This document shows, piece by piece, positions 25,845 through 33,985 of a DNA stretch of 64,000 bases. The stretch covers positions 1-64,000 of the forward strand of contig NZ_DYXC01000058.1 of assembly GCF_020742345.1 (NCBI RefSeq). The letters run 5' to 3'. Made by a program: the position numbers and the translations under genes. Source of the stretch: Enteractinococcus helveticum. GTDB taxonomy: Bacteria > Actinomycetota > Actinomycetes > Actinomycetales > Micrococcaceae. Under the pieces are notes generated by a model. It did not search any database and was not told the origin of the DNA. It saw only the letters and a program-made list of their open reading frames with translations. Each line of letters begins with the position of its first letter. The first letter of the stretch is position 1.

Positions 25845-26630
25845 TTAGTACATTGCGTGCTGGCCACCATCGATTGGAATGACGGTGCCGTTGATGAACC
25901 CAGCATCTTCGGACAACAGGAAGCTCACCAACCCAGCGACTTCTTCTGGTTTGCCAAAACGCTTCATCGGGTTGACGGAAACGAACTGTTTGCCAGCTTC
26001 TTCTGGGTTGTCTGGGTCAAGCTGCTTCAACGAGTTCTCGACCATGGCGGTCATAATAGCACCGGGTGCAATCGCGTTGATCCGTACGCCCTTATCACCG
26101 TATTCGCGAGCGGAGTTACGGGTCAGACCGACCACACCGTGTTTCGATGCGGCATAACCTGACTGGTTTCCGACACCGCGGATACCACCAACCGAAGCGG
26201 TGTTGACGACGGCGCCATGGCCCTGCTTATGCATTTGCTTCAGAACGTACTGCATCCCTAGGAATACGCCATTGAGATTGACCGCAATGACCTTGGCAAA
26301 TTCTTCAATACCAAAGTCTTCGGTGAGGTTTTGTTTGCCCTCAATCCCAGCGTTGTTGAAAAACCCGTCGATTTTGCCGAAGGTTGAAACCGCAGCGTCG
26401 ACGTATTTCTTGACGTCCTCTTCCTCAGTGACGTTAGCGGTGACCAATTCGATCTTGGCATCGCTGGTGTCGTGCAAGATGAGCTGCTTGGTGGCTTCAA
26501 GACCCTCGGAGCTCATATCGACAAGCACGAGGTCGGCGCCTTCGGAAGCGAGACGCTGGGCAACTGCCTGTCCGAGACCGGAACCGGCTCCGGTGATGAT
26601 TATGGCTTGGTCGGCGAAACGATTGGTCAT
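25845..26630 (-). CDS. SDR oxidoreductase, levodione-reductase-like
   Basis: 261 aa classical SDR: TGAGSGLG, acidic D after strand 2 (LVLVDMSSEGLEATK), NNAGIEGKQN, catalytic Ser in TASVGGIRG, YAASKHG. The stretches GKIDGFFNNAGIEGKQN, VGGIRGVGNQSGYAASKHG and AIAPGAIMTAMVENS-KQLDPDNP closely follow, as I remember it, the levodione reductase of Leifsonia/Corynebacterium aquaticum, which reduces a cyclohexanedione with NADH. The ATG has AAAGGAG ten bases upstream. It stands alone, 110 bases after a possible 27-residue ORF. Natural substrate not determinable; a cyclic ketone or an aromatic-catabolism link is only suggested by the nearby hpa genes. Confidence 0.82.
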   Translation of the reverse strand: MTNRFADQAIIITGAGSGLGQAVAQRLASEGADLVLVDMSSEGLEATKQLILHDTSDAKIELVTANVTEEEDVKKYVDAAVSTFGKIDGFFNNAGIEGKQNLTEDFGIEEFAKVIAVNLNGVFLGMQYVLKQMHKQGHGAVVNTASVGGIRGVGNQSGYAASKHGVVGLTRNSAREYGDKGVRINAIAPGAIMTAMVENSLKQLDPDNPEEAGKQFVSVNPMKRFGKPEEVAGLVSFLLSEDAGFINGTVIPIDGGQHAMY

Positions 26631-26740
26631 AACTACTGCACTCCTTTAACTGTTGCTCGCACGTTTGGGACTCGCTTTTTCCTCTCACCCTTCCGAATAA
26701 GAGCATCTAAAGTTCGCTCCACTTCGTGCTGACTCCCAGT

Positions 26741-26824
26741 TTAACTAGCCGCATCACGCAAACAGATATGCGTACAGACAGGTGAATCGTCGGTAATTTG
26801 GATTGAACCGGTGACCTTACCCAT
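26741..26824 (-). CDS. Possible 27-residue peptide upstream of the SDR
   Basis: ATG at 26822-26824 is preceded by a perfect AGGAGG six bases away. The peptide begins MGKVTGSIQITDDSP and continues with VCTHICLRDAA before a TAA stop; it has a CxxxC pair and no membrane segment. It points at the SDR gene 110 bases downstream. The strong ribosome site and the non-random composition are the only evidence. It could be a small regulatory or modified peptide, or a chance ORF. Confidence 0.35.
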   Translation of the reverse strand: MGKVTGSIQITDDSPVCTHICLRDAAS

Positions 26825-27343
26825 GTAGCGCCTCCTGCCAAACTGAGCGCGGACGATAAGTTGTGCCTCACAGAAGCTGAGCGTGAAGCATTCGGTGGTA
26901 TTCATGTCTGGTGCTATCGCATCTTTCAGGTTGGCTTAACCTCGCGAATGATATTCTCGTACGCTATCCTCGCAGGTCAAAGACTGGCCTGGAGGCAGTC
27001 AGGCTCGACGATGCAAATACTTATGACAAATTCTAAAAATTGCTGATTTTCCGGAAATTGAAGACGACCTTCAGGAGCGACGTCGGTAATGTCCATGGCC
27101 AACATCAAGCTGGTGGACGCCCATTGCTGTGACCTCGCATACGCGTCCTAGATTTGACCATATCCACGCTACGAACCTCCCCATAAGAAATACTGGGGCA
27201 CCTTTGACAACCGACGCTGCCCACATTGCACCGACCTAGCGTAGTTATCCACAGTTAGCCGCGGTCTTGTTTTGCAGGGAATGAGGATGTCATAGATTTG
27301 CTGGCATCTGGAGTCACGCATGAGGCAGAATGGAGATGTGTTT
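26825..27343. other. Gene-poor interval with decayed coding traces
   Basis: No complete gene seen. Around 26946-27085 neighbouring frames give protein-like fragments that need a frameshift to join (RRSKTGLEAVRLDDANTYDK and KIADFPEIEDDLQERRR). This suggests the remains of a small soluble protein that I cannot name. A TTATCCACA DnaA-type box lies at 27245-27253. Confidence 0.4.
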
Positions 27344-27706
27344 ATGTCGGTTGAGGTGCTAGCGGTCATCATCGCCGCCGCCAGTTTATTCGTAGCGCTT
27401 GGCGGTGGGCTTTTTGCTGGCTTCGCGTGGATGCTGCGGCGCATGGACGAACGCTTCGCACAAGCTGAGACGAGCATCAACGAACGTTTCAATAACGTGG
27501 ATGAAAAATTCGATAAAGTTGATGAAAAATTCGACAAAGTGGACAAGAAGTTCGATAAAGTCGACGAAAAGTTCGACAAAGTATATGCAATGTTTGACAG
27601 GGTGCATGATGAACTGCATGACCTGCGCACAGAACTGACAGAGGTCAAGATCTCCGTAGCCAGGCTTGAAGGACCATCACCACGGCTCATCTGGCCAAGA
27701 TCATGA
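27344..27706 (+). CDS. Small membrane-anchored heptad-repeat coiled-coil protein
   Basis: 120 aa. One N-terminal membrane helix (VLAVIIAAASLFVALGGGLFAG) is followed by WMLRRMDERF and a long coiled coil. Six near-identical seven-residue units follow (FNNVDEK, FDKVDEK, FDKVDKK, FDKVDEK, FDKVYAM, FDRVHDE), then LHDLRTELTEVKISVARLEG. Hydrophobic residues fall at a/d positions, so it should form a parallel bundle facing the cytoplasm. ATG 27344 has GGAG eight bases upstream; an ATG eight codons earlier in the same frame is unsupported. Similar small helix-plus-coil proteins are common and mostly uncharacterised. It stands alone, and its function is unknown. Confidence 0.65.
   Translation: MSVEVLAVIIAAASLFVALGGGLFAGFAWMLRRMDERFAQAETSINERFNNVDEKFDKVDEKFDKVDKKFDKVDEKFDKVYAMFDRVHDELHDLRTELTEVKISVARLEGPSPRLIWPRS
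27488..27613 (+). repeat. Six tandem 21-bp units coding for a heptad repeat
   Basis: Units of the form TTCGATAAAGTTGATGAAAA(A/G), in frame, with mostly third-position changes between copies. The pattern indicates recent expansion by slippage or unequal exchange. Confidence 0.8.
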
Positions 27707-27761
27707 ACTCCTCGAATGAACACTGGTCATCTCAGAAGCTTTATGAACAGACTGATCTGGT

Positions 27762-28382
27762 CTAGGAGTCGGCGTGGTCGTTGAGTAACTGCGCGGTATC
27801 GAAGGGTTCTAAGCCCAGAACACCGTTGAGTTCCTCATCGTTGACGGTTATGCTCACGTCGTCGATCCCGGCGGTTAAAGCCGCGGTGCCATAGAGCTGT
27901 GCTTGGATGCGGTAGGCCTCGCATTGTCCTTGGACGACGACGTCGCCAGACAGGGCGATGTCAACAGAGTCGCGATTGACCTCAACTTCACCGAGTTCCA
28001 GAGTTTCGGATAAGGTCAGCGAGTTCGTGACGGCGGGGGAGCCGTGGTAATACTGCGAGTCATCCAACAAGAATTGAATAGCCGCCGCGACGTGTTCCTG
28101 GGGTGAATCGGCGTGGATGGGTACCGTGTCGATTGTCACAAGCGTGTCGGAACAGCCGAAGCTGACACCATCAACGCCGTCGGGAAAATACGTTCCGGAT
28201 TGGGCGACCATATTCACACTGAGCGGCTGATAAGGGTCTGCCGGGTCAATGCTGGGGCTGGCTTCGGTCGGCTCTGGTTGTGGCTTGTCCGCGGAGTCGG
28301 GGGAGTCTTGGATGATTCCACAACCTGCCAGGAGTCCTGTCGTACAGGCAGCTAGCGCTACGAGGGTGGAAAGGTTCTTCAA
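27762..28382 (-). CDS. GerMN-domain lipoprotein
   Basis: 206 aa. TTG at 28380-28382 is taken as start because AGGAG lies seven bases upstream. It gives a textbook lipoprotein signal (MKNLSTLVALAACTTGLLAGC with lipobox LAGC); longer versions would spoil the signal. After a Pro/Glu/Ser linker the domain reads FGCSDTLVTIDTVP, AAIQFLLDDSQYYHGS, SLTLSETLELGEVEV, VDIALSGDVVVQGQCEAYRIQAQL and DDVSITVNDEEL. This is the GerMN fold seen in spore-germination and actinobacterial lipoproteins such as LpqB. It is exposed on the outer face of the membrane; the role is unknown. Confidence 0.75.
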   Translation of the reverse strand: MKNLSTLVALAACTTGLLAGCGIIQDSPDSADKPQPEPTEASPSIDPADPYQPLSVNMVAQSGTYFPDGVDGVSFGCSDTLVTIDTVPIHADSPQEHVAAAIQFLLDDSQYYHGSPAVTNSLTLSETLELGEVEVNRDSVDIALSGDVVVQGQCEAYRIQAQLYGTAALTAGIDDVSITVNDEELNGVLGLEPFDTAQLLNDHADS

Positions 28383-28543
28383 GATGGGTCTCCTAGGCGC
28401 CGTGAGCTCCAACGGCAATCGGTTTCGACAGCGATTCTAACCTGTATTGTTCGCCAAACCGGTTAAACATTCGGTGCTGGTGGTCGCGTGGCTTAGAATA
28501 AATAGTTCAGATTTGTTTTGACTTTGAGGTTTTCACCATACCG

Positions 28544-29665
28544 ATGAGACACAGTGCACCCCACGGTGAGCCGACCGGGAAAACAACCCAACGGGCCGAA
28601 CCTGTATTTGAACCACCACGTACGGGCCGGGACCGGTTCGCCGACCCCTTATCCGGTGCGGCAGCGGGGAAGGCCTCGGGGCATCCGGTGGAAACCGGGC
28701 TGGGCTCAGCCCACGGCAAGGCCATTTTATTGGGCGAACACTCGGTGGTATACGGTGCGCCAGCGATTGTGCTGCCGCTGCTGGACCTGCAGGCCACCGC
28801 TTCGATTCGGCGTGCCCGGCGTGGATTTATTACCTCGGATTTATATACTGGTCCGTTGGCTTCGGCGCCCAAACACATGGAGCCGGTGCTGACCGCGCTA
28901 CGGGTTTCGGCCGAGCAATTAGATGTGCGCGGGGATCGTGTGGAGCTCATTTTGCGCTCTACAATTCCCTTTGAGCGCGGGCTGGGATCCTCTGCGGCGA
29001 CCTCGGCCGCCGTGGTGCGTGCGGTGGCGAATCTAGCCGGCGTACGCTTGGATGCCGCACAATCCCACGCGCTGGTGCAAGAGGCTGAGCATGTAGCCCA
29101 TGGCACCTCATCGGGTCTGGATGCCCACGCAGTGCAGTCGATGACGCCGTTGCGTTTCCAACAGGGCAAACCGACCACGGTGAAAGTGGCCGATAAATTT
29201 ACGTTCGTTATTGCCGATACCGGCACCTCTGGGTCGACTGCGGCCGCCGTTGATGGTGTGGCAATGCTACGCGATATCCAACCCCGTGTAGTGGACCGGG
29301 TTGTGGAAGATCTAGCGAATTTGACCGACGACGTGGTCTACTCGCTGGGTATTGGCGATCCGATTCGTGTGGGCCAGTCGATGCATGAGTCCCACTCACT
29401 GCTGGCCTATCTTGGGGTGTCCTCCCCGGCGCTGGACGCGGTGGTGGCCGCGGCCCTGGAAGCCGGCGCGTACGGCGCCAAACTCACCGGATCGGGCCTG
29501 GGCGGGTGTGTGCTCGCCGTCGTTCCTGACCAAGAACAAGCCGGAGATGTTGCCGCTGCGATGACCGCGGTGGGCGCGACCCGAACCTGGACCACCACGC
29601 TGGTGCCCAATGATTTCGAACTGATGACCGCCCCGACCGCTCGGATACACAAGGAGGGCCGCTAA
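28544..29665 (+). CDS. mvaK1: Mevalonate kinase
   Basis: GHMP kinase, 373 aa: phosphorylates mevalonate with ATP. Motifs: GSAHGKAILLGEHSVVYGAPA (motif 1, near residue 55), IPFERGLGSSAATSAAVVRA (ATP-binding motif 2), HGTSSGLDAHAV and AKLTGSGLGGCVLA (motif 3). The first 50 residues are Pro/Gly/Arg-rich and have no counterpart in the fold. No good ribosome site is seen for the ATG at 28544 (GAGG is 14 bases away), so a later in-frame GTG at about 28689 is possible. First gene of a six-gene mevalonate operon. Confidence 0.9.
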   Translation: MRHSAPHGEPTGKTTQRAEPVFEPPRTGRDRFADPLSGAAAGKASGHPVETGLGSAHGKAILLGEHSVVYGAPAIVLPLLDLQATASIRRARRGFITSDLYTGPLASAPKHMEPVLTALRVSAEQLDVRGDRVELILRSTIPFERGLGSSAATSAAVVRAVANLAGVRLDAAQSHALVQEAEHVAHGTSSGLDAHAVQSMTPLRFQQGKPTTVKVADKFTFVIADTGTSGSTAAAVDGVAMLRDIQPRVVDRVVEDLANLTDDVVYSLGIGDPIRVGQSMHESHSLLAYLGVSSPALDAVVAAALEAGAYGAKLTGSGLGGCVLAVVPDQEQAGDVAAAMTAVGATRTWTTTLVPNDFELMTAPTARIHKEGR

Positions 29666-30637
29666 TTGGCCTCGACTGCGCGTGCTCATCCGAATATCGC
29701 CCTGGTGAAATACTGGGGCAAAGCCGATGATGAGCTGATCATTCCGGTGGCCGGGTCAATGTCGATGACCCTGGACAAATTTGCCACCACCACCACGGTT
29801 GAACTCACCACCGGTCTTGACTCCTTTGAACTTAACGGCAGTCGGGGCGACACCAAAGCCACCGGACGCACGACCGTGTTTTTGGATGTGGTACGCCGAC
29901 TCGCCGCCGATGCCGGACTAGAGACCGCCACCGCGTCGGCCAAGGTCACCTCGGTCAATGAGGGCCCGACCGCTGCCGGGATGGCGTCTTCAGCATCGGG
30001 TTTTGCGGCGCTAGCCGTGGCCGCAGCGGATGCTTACGGGCTGAAACTGTCCACCAAAGAACTCTCACGCCTGGCCCGGCGCGGATCCGGGTCTGCTTCG
30101 CGCTCAGTGATCGACCGGTTTGCGGTGTGGCATGCCGGCACCAGTGATGAAACCAGTTTTGCCGAGGCGATCCAAGCCCCGGAAATGGCAATGGTTTCGG
30201 TGACCGTCAATGCCAAAGCCAAAAAGGTGTCCTCACGCGAGGGCATGATCGCCACCCGGCAGACCAGCCCGTACTACCAGTCCTGGATTGACGTCACACA
30301 CAAGACCCTGGATGAGATGATCGCAGCCTGTGCTGCCGATGACTTCACGCGCGTGGGCGAAATTACCGAAACCCACGCGCACCGCATGCACGCGGTGATT
30401 CAGGCCACCGAACCGCCAATCCGCTATCTGGCACCGGTGTCCTGGCAGGTTTTTGACGAAGTCGCCGCGATGCGCGACGACGGCCTAGACGCCTATGCCA
30501 CCGCCGACGCCGGGCCCAACGTCGTCATAATTTGTCGACCCGACGACGCCGCAGCGGTGGCAGCCCGCGTTGTCGACTACGGTGCGGTTGAGACATTTGC
30601 TCCCGGACCGGGCGCGCATCTGGTGGACACTGCATGA
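29666..30637 (+). CDS. mvaD: Diphosphomevalonate decarboxylase
   Basis: 323 aa GHMP-fold enzyme that decarboxylates mevalonate 5-diphosphate to isopentenyl diphosphate. It begins ASTARAHPNIALVKYWGKAD, the signature of the family, and has SVNEGPTAAGMASSASGFAALA, SRLARRGSGSASRS and the catalytic-Asp region AYATADAGPNVVIIC. The TTG start comes directly after the mvaK1 stop (TAATTG) with AAGGAGG eight bases upstream. Its last four bases overlap the mvaK2 start (ATGA). Confidence 0.93.
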   Translation: MASTARAHPNIALVKYWGKADDELIIPVAGSMSMTLDKFATTTTVELTTGLDSFELNGSRGDTKATGRTTVFLDVVRRLAADAGLETATASAKVTSVNEGPTAAGMASSASGFAALAVAAADAYGLKLSTKELSRLARRGSGSASRSVIDRFAVWHAGTSDETSFAEAIQAPEMAMVSVTVNAKAKKVSSREGMIATRQTSPYYQSWIDVTHKTLDEMIAACAADDFTRVGEITETHAHRMHAVIQATEPPIRYLAPVSWQVFDEVAAMRDDGLDAYATADAGPNVVIICRPDDAAAVAARVVDYGAVETFAPGPGAHLVDTA

Positions 30638-31722
30638 GATCCACGCCATTTGCCGTGGCAGCCCCGGGAAAACTCTACGTGGCCGGTGAATACGCCGTGG
30701 TTACGCCCGGTCAGCCCGCACTCCTGATTGCCGTGGATCGGTACATGACCGTGACCGTGACCGACGCCAAACCCGCCCCGACCCCTGAGCCCACCGCCTT
30801 GCTGCTGGCCCACGAGCACTGCGTGGCCGCCGCGCACGCCAAAACATTTGGCACCGACTATGCGCTGGCCGCCTGGCTGGTCATGGATACACTGCGTGCC
30901 GAACGCGGAATTGAACGCCGTGCGGTGGACTTGCACTTCAGCTCAAATTTACGGTCCGAGGCCGGAGAAAAATACGGGCTGGGTTCTTCGGGTGCAGCCA
31001 CCATGGCCGTGATCACCGCGATCAATGAACTCTACGGCCTGGGCTTGAGCGTGGTAGAGCGCATCAAATTGGGCATTTTGGCGTCAATTGAAATCTCCCC
31101 GCGCGCCTCAGGCGGCGACCTCGCCGCAGGAGCCCTGGGCGGGTGGGTCTACTACCAGGCCCCAGACCGGGAGAAACTGGCCCGGGTGCTCACCGAAGAT
31201 GATGCCGTGACTGATGCGCTCACCGGGCCGGCGTGGATTTCGATGCGCGCCCGACGCGTGCCCACCCCGGCCGATGTGCAAGTGCTCATTGGCTGGACCG
31301 GCAGCCCCGCCAAAACCGATGACCTGGTCACCCAGGCCACAACCAACGGCAACGGATTTGACTGGCAGGACGCGTTCTTACGCCCATCAGCAACCAACGT
31401 CAACAGTCTGCTGCTCGCCCTGGCCGAAGAAAAATTCGCGCTCATCCACTCCGGTATCCGCACCGCCCGCATGCTGCTAACCCGCATGGCCCAACACACC
31501 ACCACCCTGGTGGAAACCCCGGCGCTAACCGACCTGATCGAAACCGCCCAGCGTTTCGCGGGCACCTCTGCCAAAACCTCGGGGGCCGGTGGCGGCGACT
31601 GCGGTATCGTATTGGCCGAACCCTGGGTCAATACCGCCGAAATTTACGACGCCTGGCGGGCCCACGGCATCCAACCGCTGCAATTATCCGTGACGCAACT
31701 GGGCGCCGGACTCAAGGAGTAA
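30634..31722 (+). CDS. mvaK2: Phosphomevalonate kinase
   Basis: 362 aa GHMP kinase. AAPGKLYVAGEYAVVTPGQPALL is the motif that separates phosphomevalonate from mevalonate kinases; KYGLGSSGAATMAVITA is the ATP loop, ASGGDLAAGALGGWVYY follows, and KTSGAGGGDCGIVLA is motif 3. It makes diphosphomevalonate, the substrate of MvaD. Start and stop are tightly packed: 4-base overlap with mvaD and 2 bases to fni. Confidence 0.93.
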   Translation: MRSTPFAVAAPGKLYVAGEYAVVTPGQPALLIAVDRYMTVTVTDAKPAPTPEPTALLLAHEHCVAAAHAKTFGTDYALAAWLVMDTLRAERGIERRAVDLHFSSNLRSEAGEKYGLGSSGAATMAVITAINELYGLGLSVVERIKLGILASIEISPRASGGDLAAGALGGWVYYQAPDREKLARVLTEDDAVTDALTGPAWISMRARRVPTPADVQVLIGWTGSPAKTDDLVTQATTNGNGFDWQDAFLRPSATNVNSLLLALAEEKFALIHSGIRTARMLLTRMAQHTTTLVETPALTDLIETAQRFAGTSAKTSGAGGGDCGIVLAEPWVNTAEIYDAWRAHGIQPLQLSVTQLGAGLKE

Positions 31723-31724
31723 CC

Positions 31725-32822
31725 ATGGCACAATCCCGCAAAGACGATCACATTCGGCTTGCCGCCGCCCAGCAAGACCAACTCACCGGCGCCAACAATG
31801 CTTTCGACGACGTCGACTTCATCCACCACGCCCTGGCCGGAATCAACGACGACGCCGTTGACATTTCCACCCGCATCGGCCCGTGGCGGCTGGCCGCGCC
31901 AATCTACATCAACGGCATGACCGGCGGCACCGACATGGCCACCCCGATCAACACGGCCCTGGCCCAAGCAGCCGCGGCAACCGGCGTGCCCATGGCCTCC
32001 GGATCCGTGGCCGTCGCCCTTGAACAACCCGAAACCGCAACCTCATTCACCGTGATCCGTGAACACAACCCCGATGGCATTGTGTGGGCCAACCTGGGTG
32101 CGGGCCGCACCCTGGATCACGCCAAGGCCGCCGTCGACCTGCTCAACGCCGACGGCCTGCAAATTCACCTGAACCCCATCCAAGAAACCGTTATGCCCGA
32201 AGGCTCTCGGAACTTCTCCGACTGGTTGCACCTGATCGATGACATTGCGGCCAACATCAACGTGCCGCTGATCATCAAAGAGGTCGGCTTCGGGCTCAGC
32301 GCCAAAACCGTGCAACAGCTCACCGCCATGGGCGTGCGCATCGTGGATGTGGCCGGCACCGGGGGTACCAACTTTGCGCGCATCGAAAATGATCGCACCC
32401 CGCACCCGTCGTCGGCCATCGACGCCCACGCCAAATGGGACTGGCTGGAATCCATGGGTCTGACCGCTATCGACTGTCTGCTCGACCTGGCCGAAGTCCC
32501 GCAGCCCGAAGACCTGACCATCATGGCCTCCGGCGGGGTGCGCAACCCGCTGGACGTCGTCCGCGCCCAAGCCCTGGGCGCCAAAGCCGTAGGCATGGCC
32601 GGCCCGATGCTCAAAGTTGCCATGTCCGACGGGGCCGAAGGGATCACCGAAGTTCTGGACCTGTTCATCACCCGCATCCGCCAAATCTACGCGCTGCTGG
32701 GGGCCGCCAATGTTGATGCGGTGATCTATGAAACCGACCTGATGATCACCGGTCGCAGCGCAGAACGCGCCCGGGCACGCAATATTGACGTCACACGGTT
32801 CGCCGATCGGGGCAGAATTTGA
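31725..32822 (+). CDS. fni: Type 2 isopentenyl-diphosphate delta-isomerase
   Basis: 365 aa FMN/NADPH-dependent TIM-barrel isomerase that interconverts IPP and DMAPP. It has RKDDHIRLA (start), FIHHALAGIN, APIYINGMTGGTD, ASGSVAVALEQPE, QIHLNPIQETVMPEG, IIKEVGFGLS, VDVAGTGGTNFARIEN and MASGGVRNPLDVVRAQALGAKAVGMAGP (phosphate site). Good ribosome site (AAGGAG) at the end of mvaK2. Unrelated in fold to the Idi1 isomerase. In mevalonate operons of streptomycetes the same gene sits in the same place. Confidence 0.94.
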   Translation: MAQSRKDDHIRLAAAQQDQLTGANNAFDDVDFIHHALAGINDDAVDISTRIGPWRLAAPIYINGMTGGTDMATPINTALAQAAAATGVPMASGSVAVALEQPETATSFTVIREHNPDGIVWANLGAGRTLDHAKAAVDLLNADGLQIHLNPIQETVMPEGSRNFSDWLHLIDDIAANINVPLIIKEVGFGLSAKTVQQLTAMGVRIVDVAGTGGTNFARIENDRTPHPSSAIDAHAKWDWLESMGLTAIDCLLDLAEVPQPEDLTIMASGGVRNPLDVVRAQALGAKAVGMAGPMLKVAMSDGAEGITEVLDLFITRIRQIYALLGAANVDAVIYETDLMITGRSAERARARNIDVTRFADRGRI

Positions 32823-32878
32823 CCAGCAGGCCCGCAACCGTCCACGATAATGAACACGCCCGCCTTCAAAGGAACACC

Positions 32879-33970
32879 GTGATCGATCCAACACTTATTG
32901 AACCCTCCGCTTCGACCTACGATGACACGTTCACCACCGGAGTCCCCACCCGCTGGGTCGGCCCGCTACGCATGACCGGTGCGGCCTTCAACGGCGTCGA
33001 AGAAATCGATGTTCCGCTGGCCACCTACGAAACCCCACTGTGGCCATCGGTTGGACGCGGCGCCAAAATTTCGCGCATGCTCGCCTCCGGCATCACCGCA
33101 ACCGTCCACGATGAGCGCATGACCCGCTCCGTGTTATTCACCGCCGACGACGCCGGTGCCGCCCAAGCAGCAGCCGACACCATCCTGGCACGCTTCGACG
33201 AGTTAGCCGCCGTGGTCACCCAAGGTTCCAGGTTTGCTCAGCTCATTGAGATTCACCCGGAGATCGTGGGCAACCTGCTATTCGTGCGTTTTGCGTATTT
33301 GACCGGGGACGCCTCGGGACACAATATGGCAACTGCCGCCTCGGACACGCTCATGTCCACAATCCTGTCCTGGAATATTGGCCTGTCCTACGGTTCGATC
33401 TCGGGAAATTTCTGTACCGATAAGAAAGCCACCGCCGTCAACGGGATTTTAGGTCGCGGCAAAAAAGTAACCGCCGAGATCATCATTCCCCACGAGATTG
33501 TGGAAAAGAACCTGCACACGACGGCGGCCAGGGTGGTCCAGCTGGTCGTCACCAAGAATTACGTGGGCTCAAATGTGGCCGGCGCCATCCGTTCAGCCAA
33601 TGCACACTTTGCCAATATGCTCTTAGCGTTCTACCTGGCCACCGGCCAGGATGCAGCAAATATTGTCGAAGGATCCCAAGGATATGTGTGGGCCGAGAAC
33701 CGCGACGAAGGCCTCTACTTCGCTGTGACGCTGCCACATGTGATTGTAGGAACCGTAGGGAACGGTAAACACCTGCCCTATATCGAACAGGCCATGGAAC
33801 GCATGGGCATTGGTGACAGTGGTCAATCCGGTGCCGATTCGCGTAGACTAGCTAGCTTGATTGCCGCAAGTGTCCTGGCGGGCGAAATATCACTGCTGGC
33901 CGCACAAACCAACCCGGGCGAATTGATGCAAGCACACGTCGCCTACGAACGCCCCCAAACACAGGCCTAA
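32879..33970 (+). CDS. mvaA: Hydroxymethylglutaryl-CoA reductase
   Basis: 363 aa, soluble HMG-CoA reductase (NADPH) making mevalonate. VPRW-like start TGVPTRWVGPLRMTG, ATYETPLWPSVGRGAK (substrate Glu), TGDASGHNMATAASD, CTDKKATAVNGILGRGKKV (catalytic Lys), GQDAANIVEGSQGY (catalytic Asp) and LAAQTNPGELMQAHV (catalytic His nearby) are all present. I prefer GTG at 32879, which has AAAGGA five bases upstream and matches the length of the streptomycete protein. The TTG at 32819, overlapping the fni stop, would add 20 residues. 15 bases before mvaS. Confidence 0.93.
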   Translation: MIDPTLIEPSASTYDDTFTTGVPTRWVGPLRMTGAAFNGVEEIDVPLATYETPLWPSVGRGAKISRMLASGITATVHDERMTRSVLFTADDAGAAQAAADTILARFDELAAVVTQGSRFAQLIEIHPEIVGNLLFVRFAYLTGDASGHNMATAASDTLMSTILSWNIGLSYGSISGNFCTDKKATAVNGILGRGKKVTAEIIIPHEIVEKNLHTTAARVVQLVVTKNYVGSNVAGAIRSANAHFANMLLAFYLATGQDAANIVEGSQGYVWAENRDEGLYFAVTLPHVIVGTVGNGKHLPYIEQAMERMGIGDSGQSGADSRRLASLIAASVLAGEISLLAAQTNPGELMQAHVAYERPQTQA

Positions 33971-33985
33971 CCAAAGGAGTCATCG

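Noticed and set aside
26861..27046. 61-codon plus-strand ORF in the gene-poor interval
   Set aside because: No ribosome site, no protein-like composition, and neighbouring frames hold more convincing coding fragments.
27488..27613. Possible CRISPR or satellite array because of regular repeats
   Set aside because: Units are contiguous without spacers and encode an exact heptad repeat within a gene.
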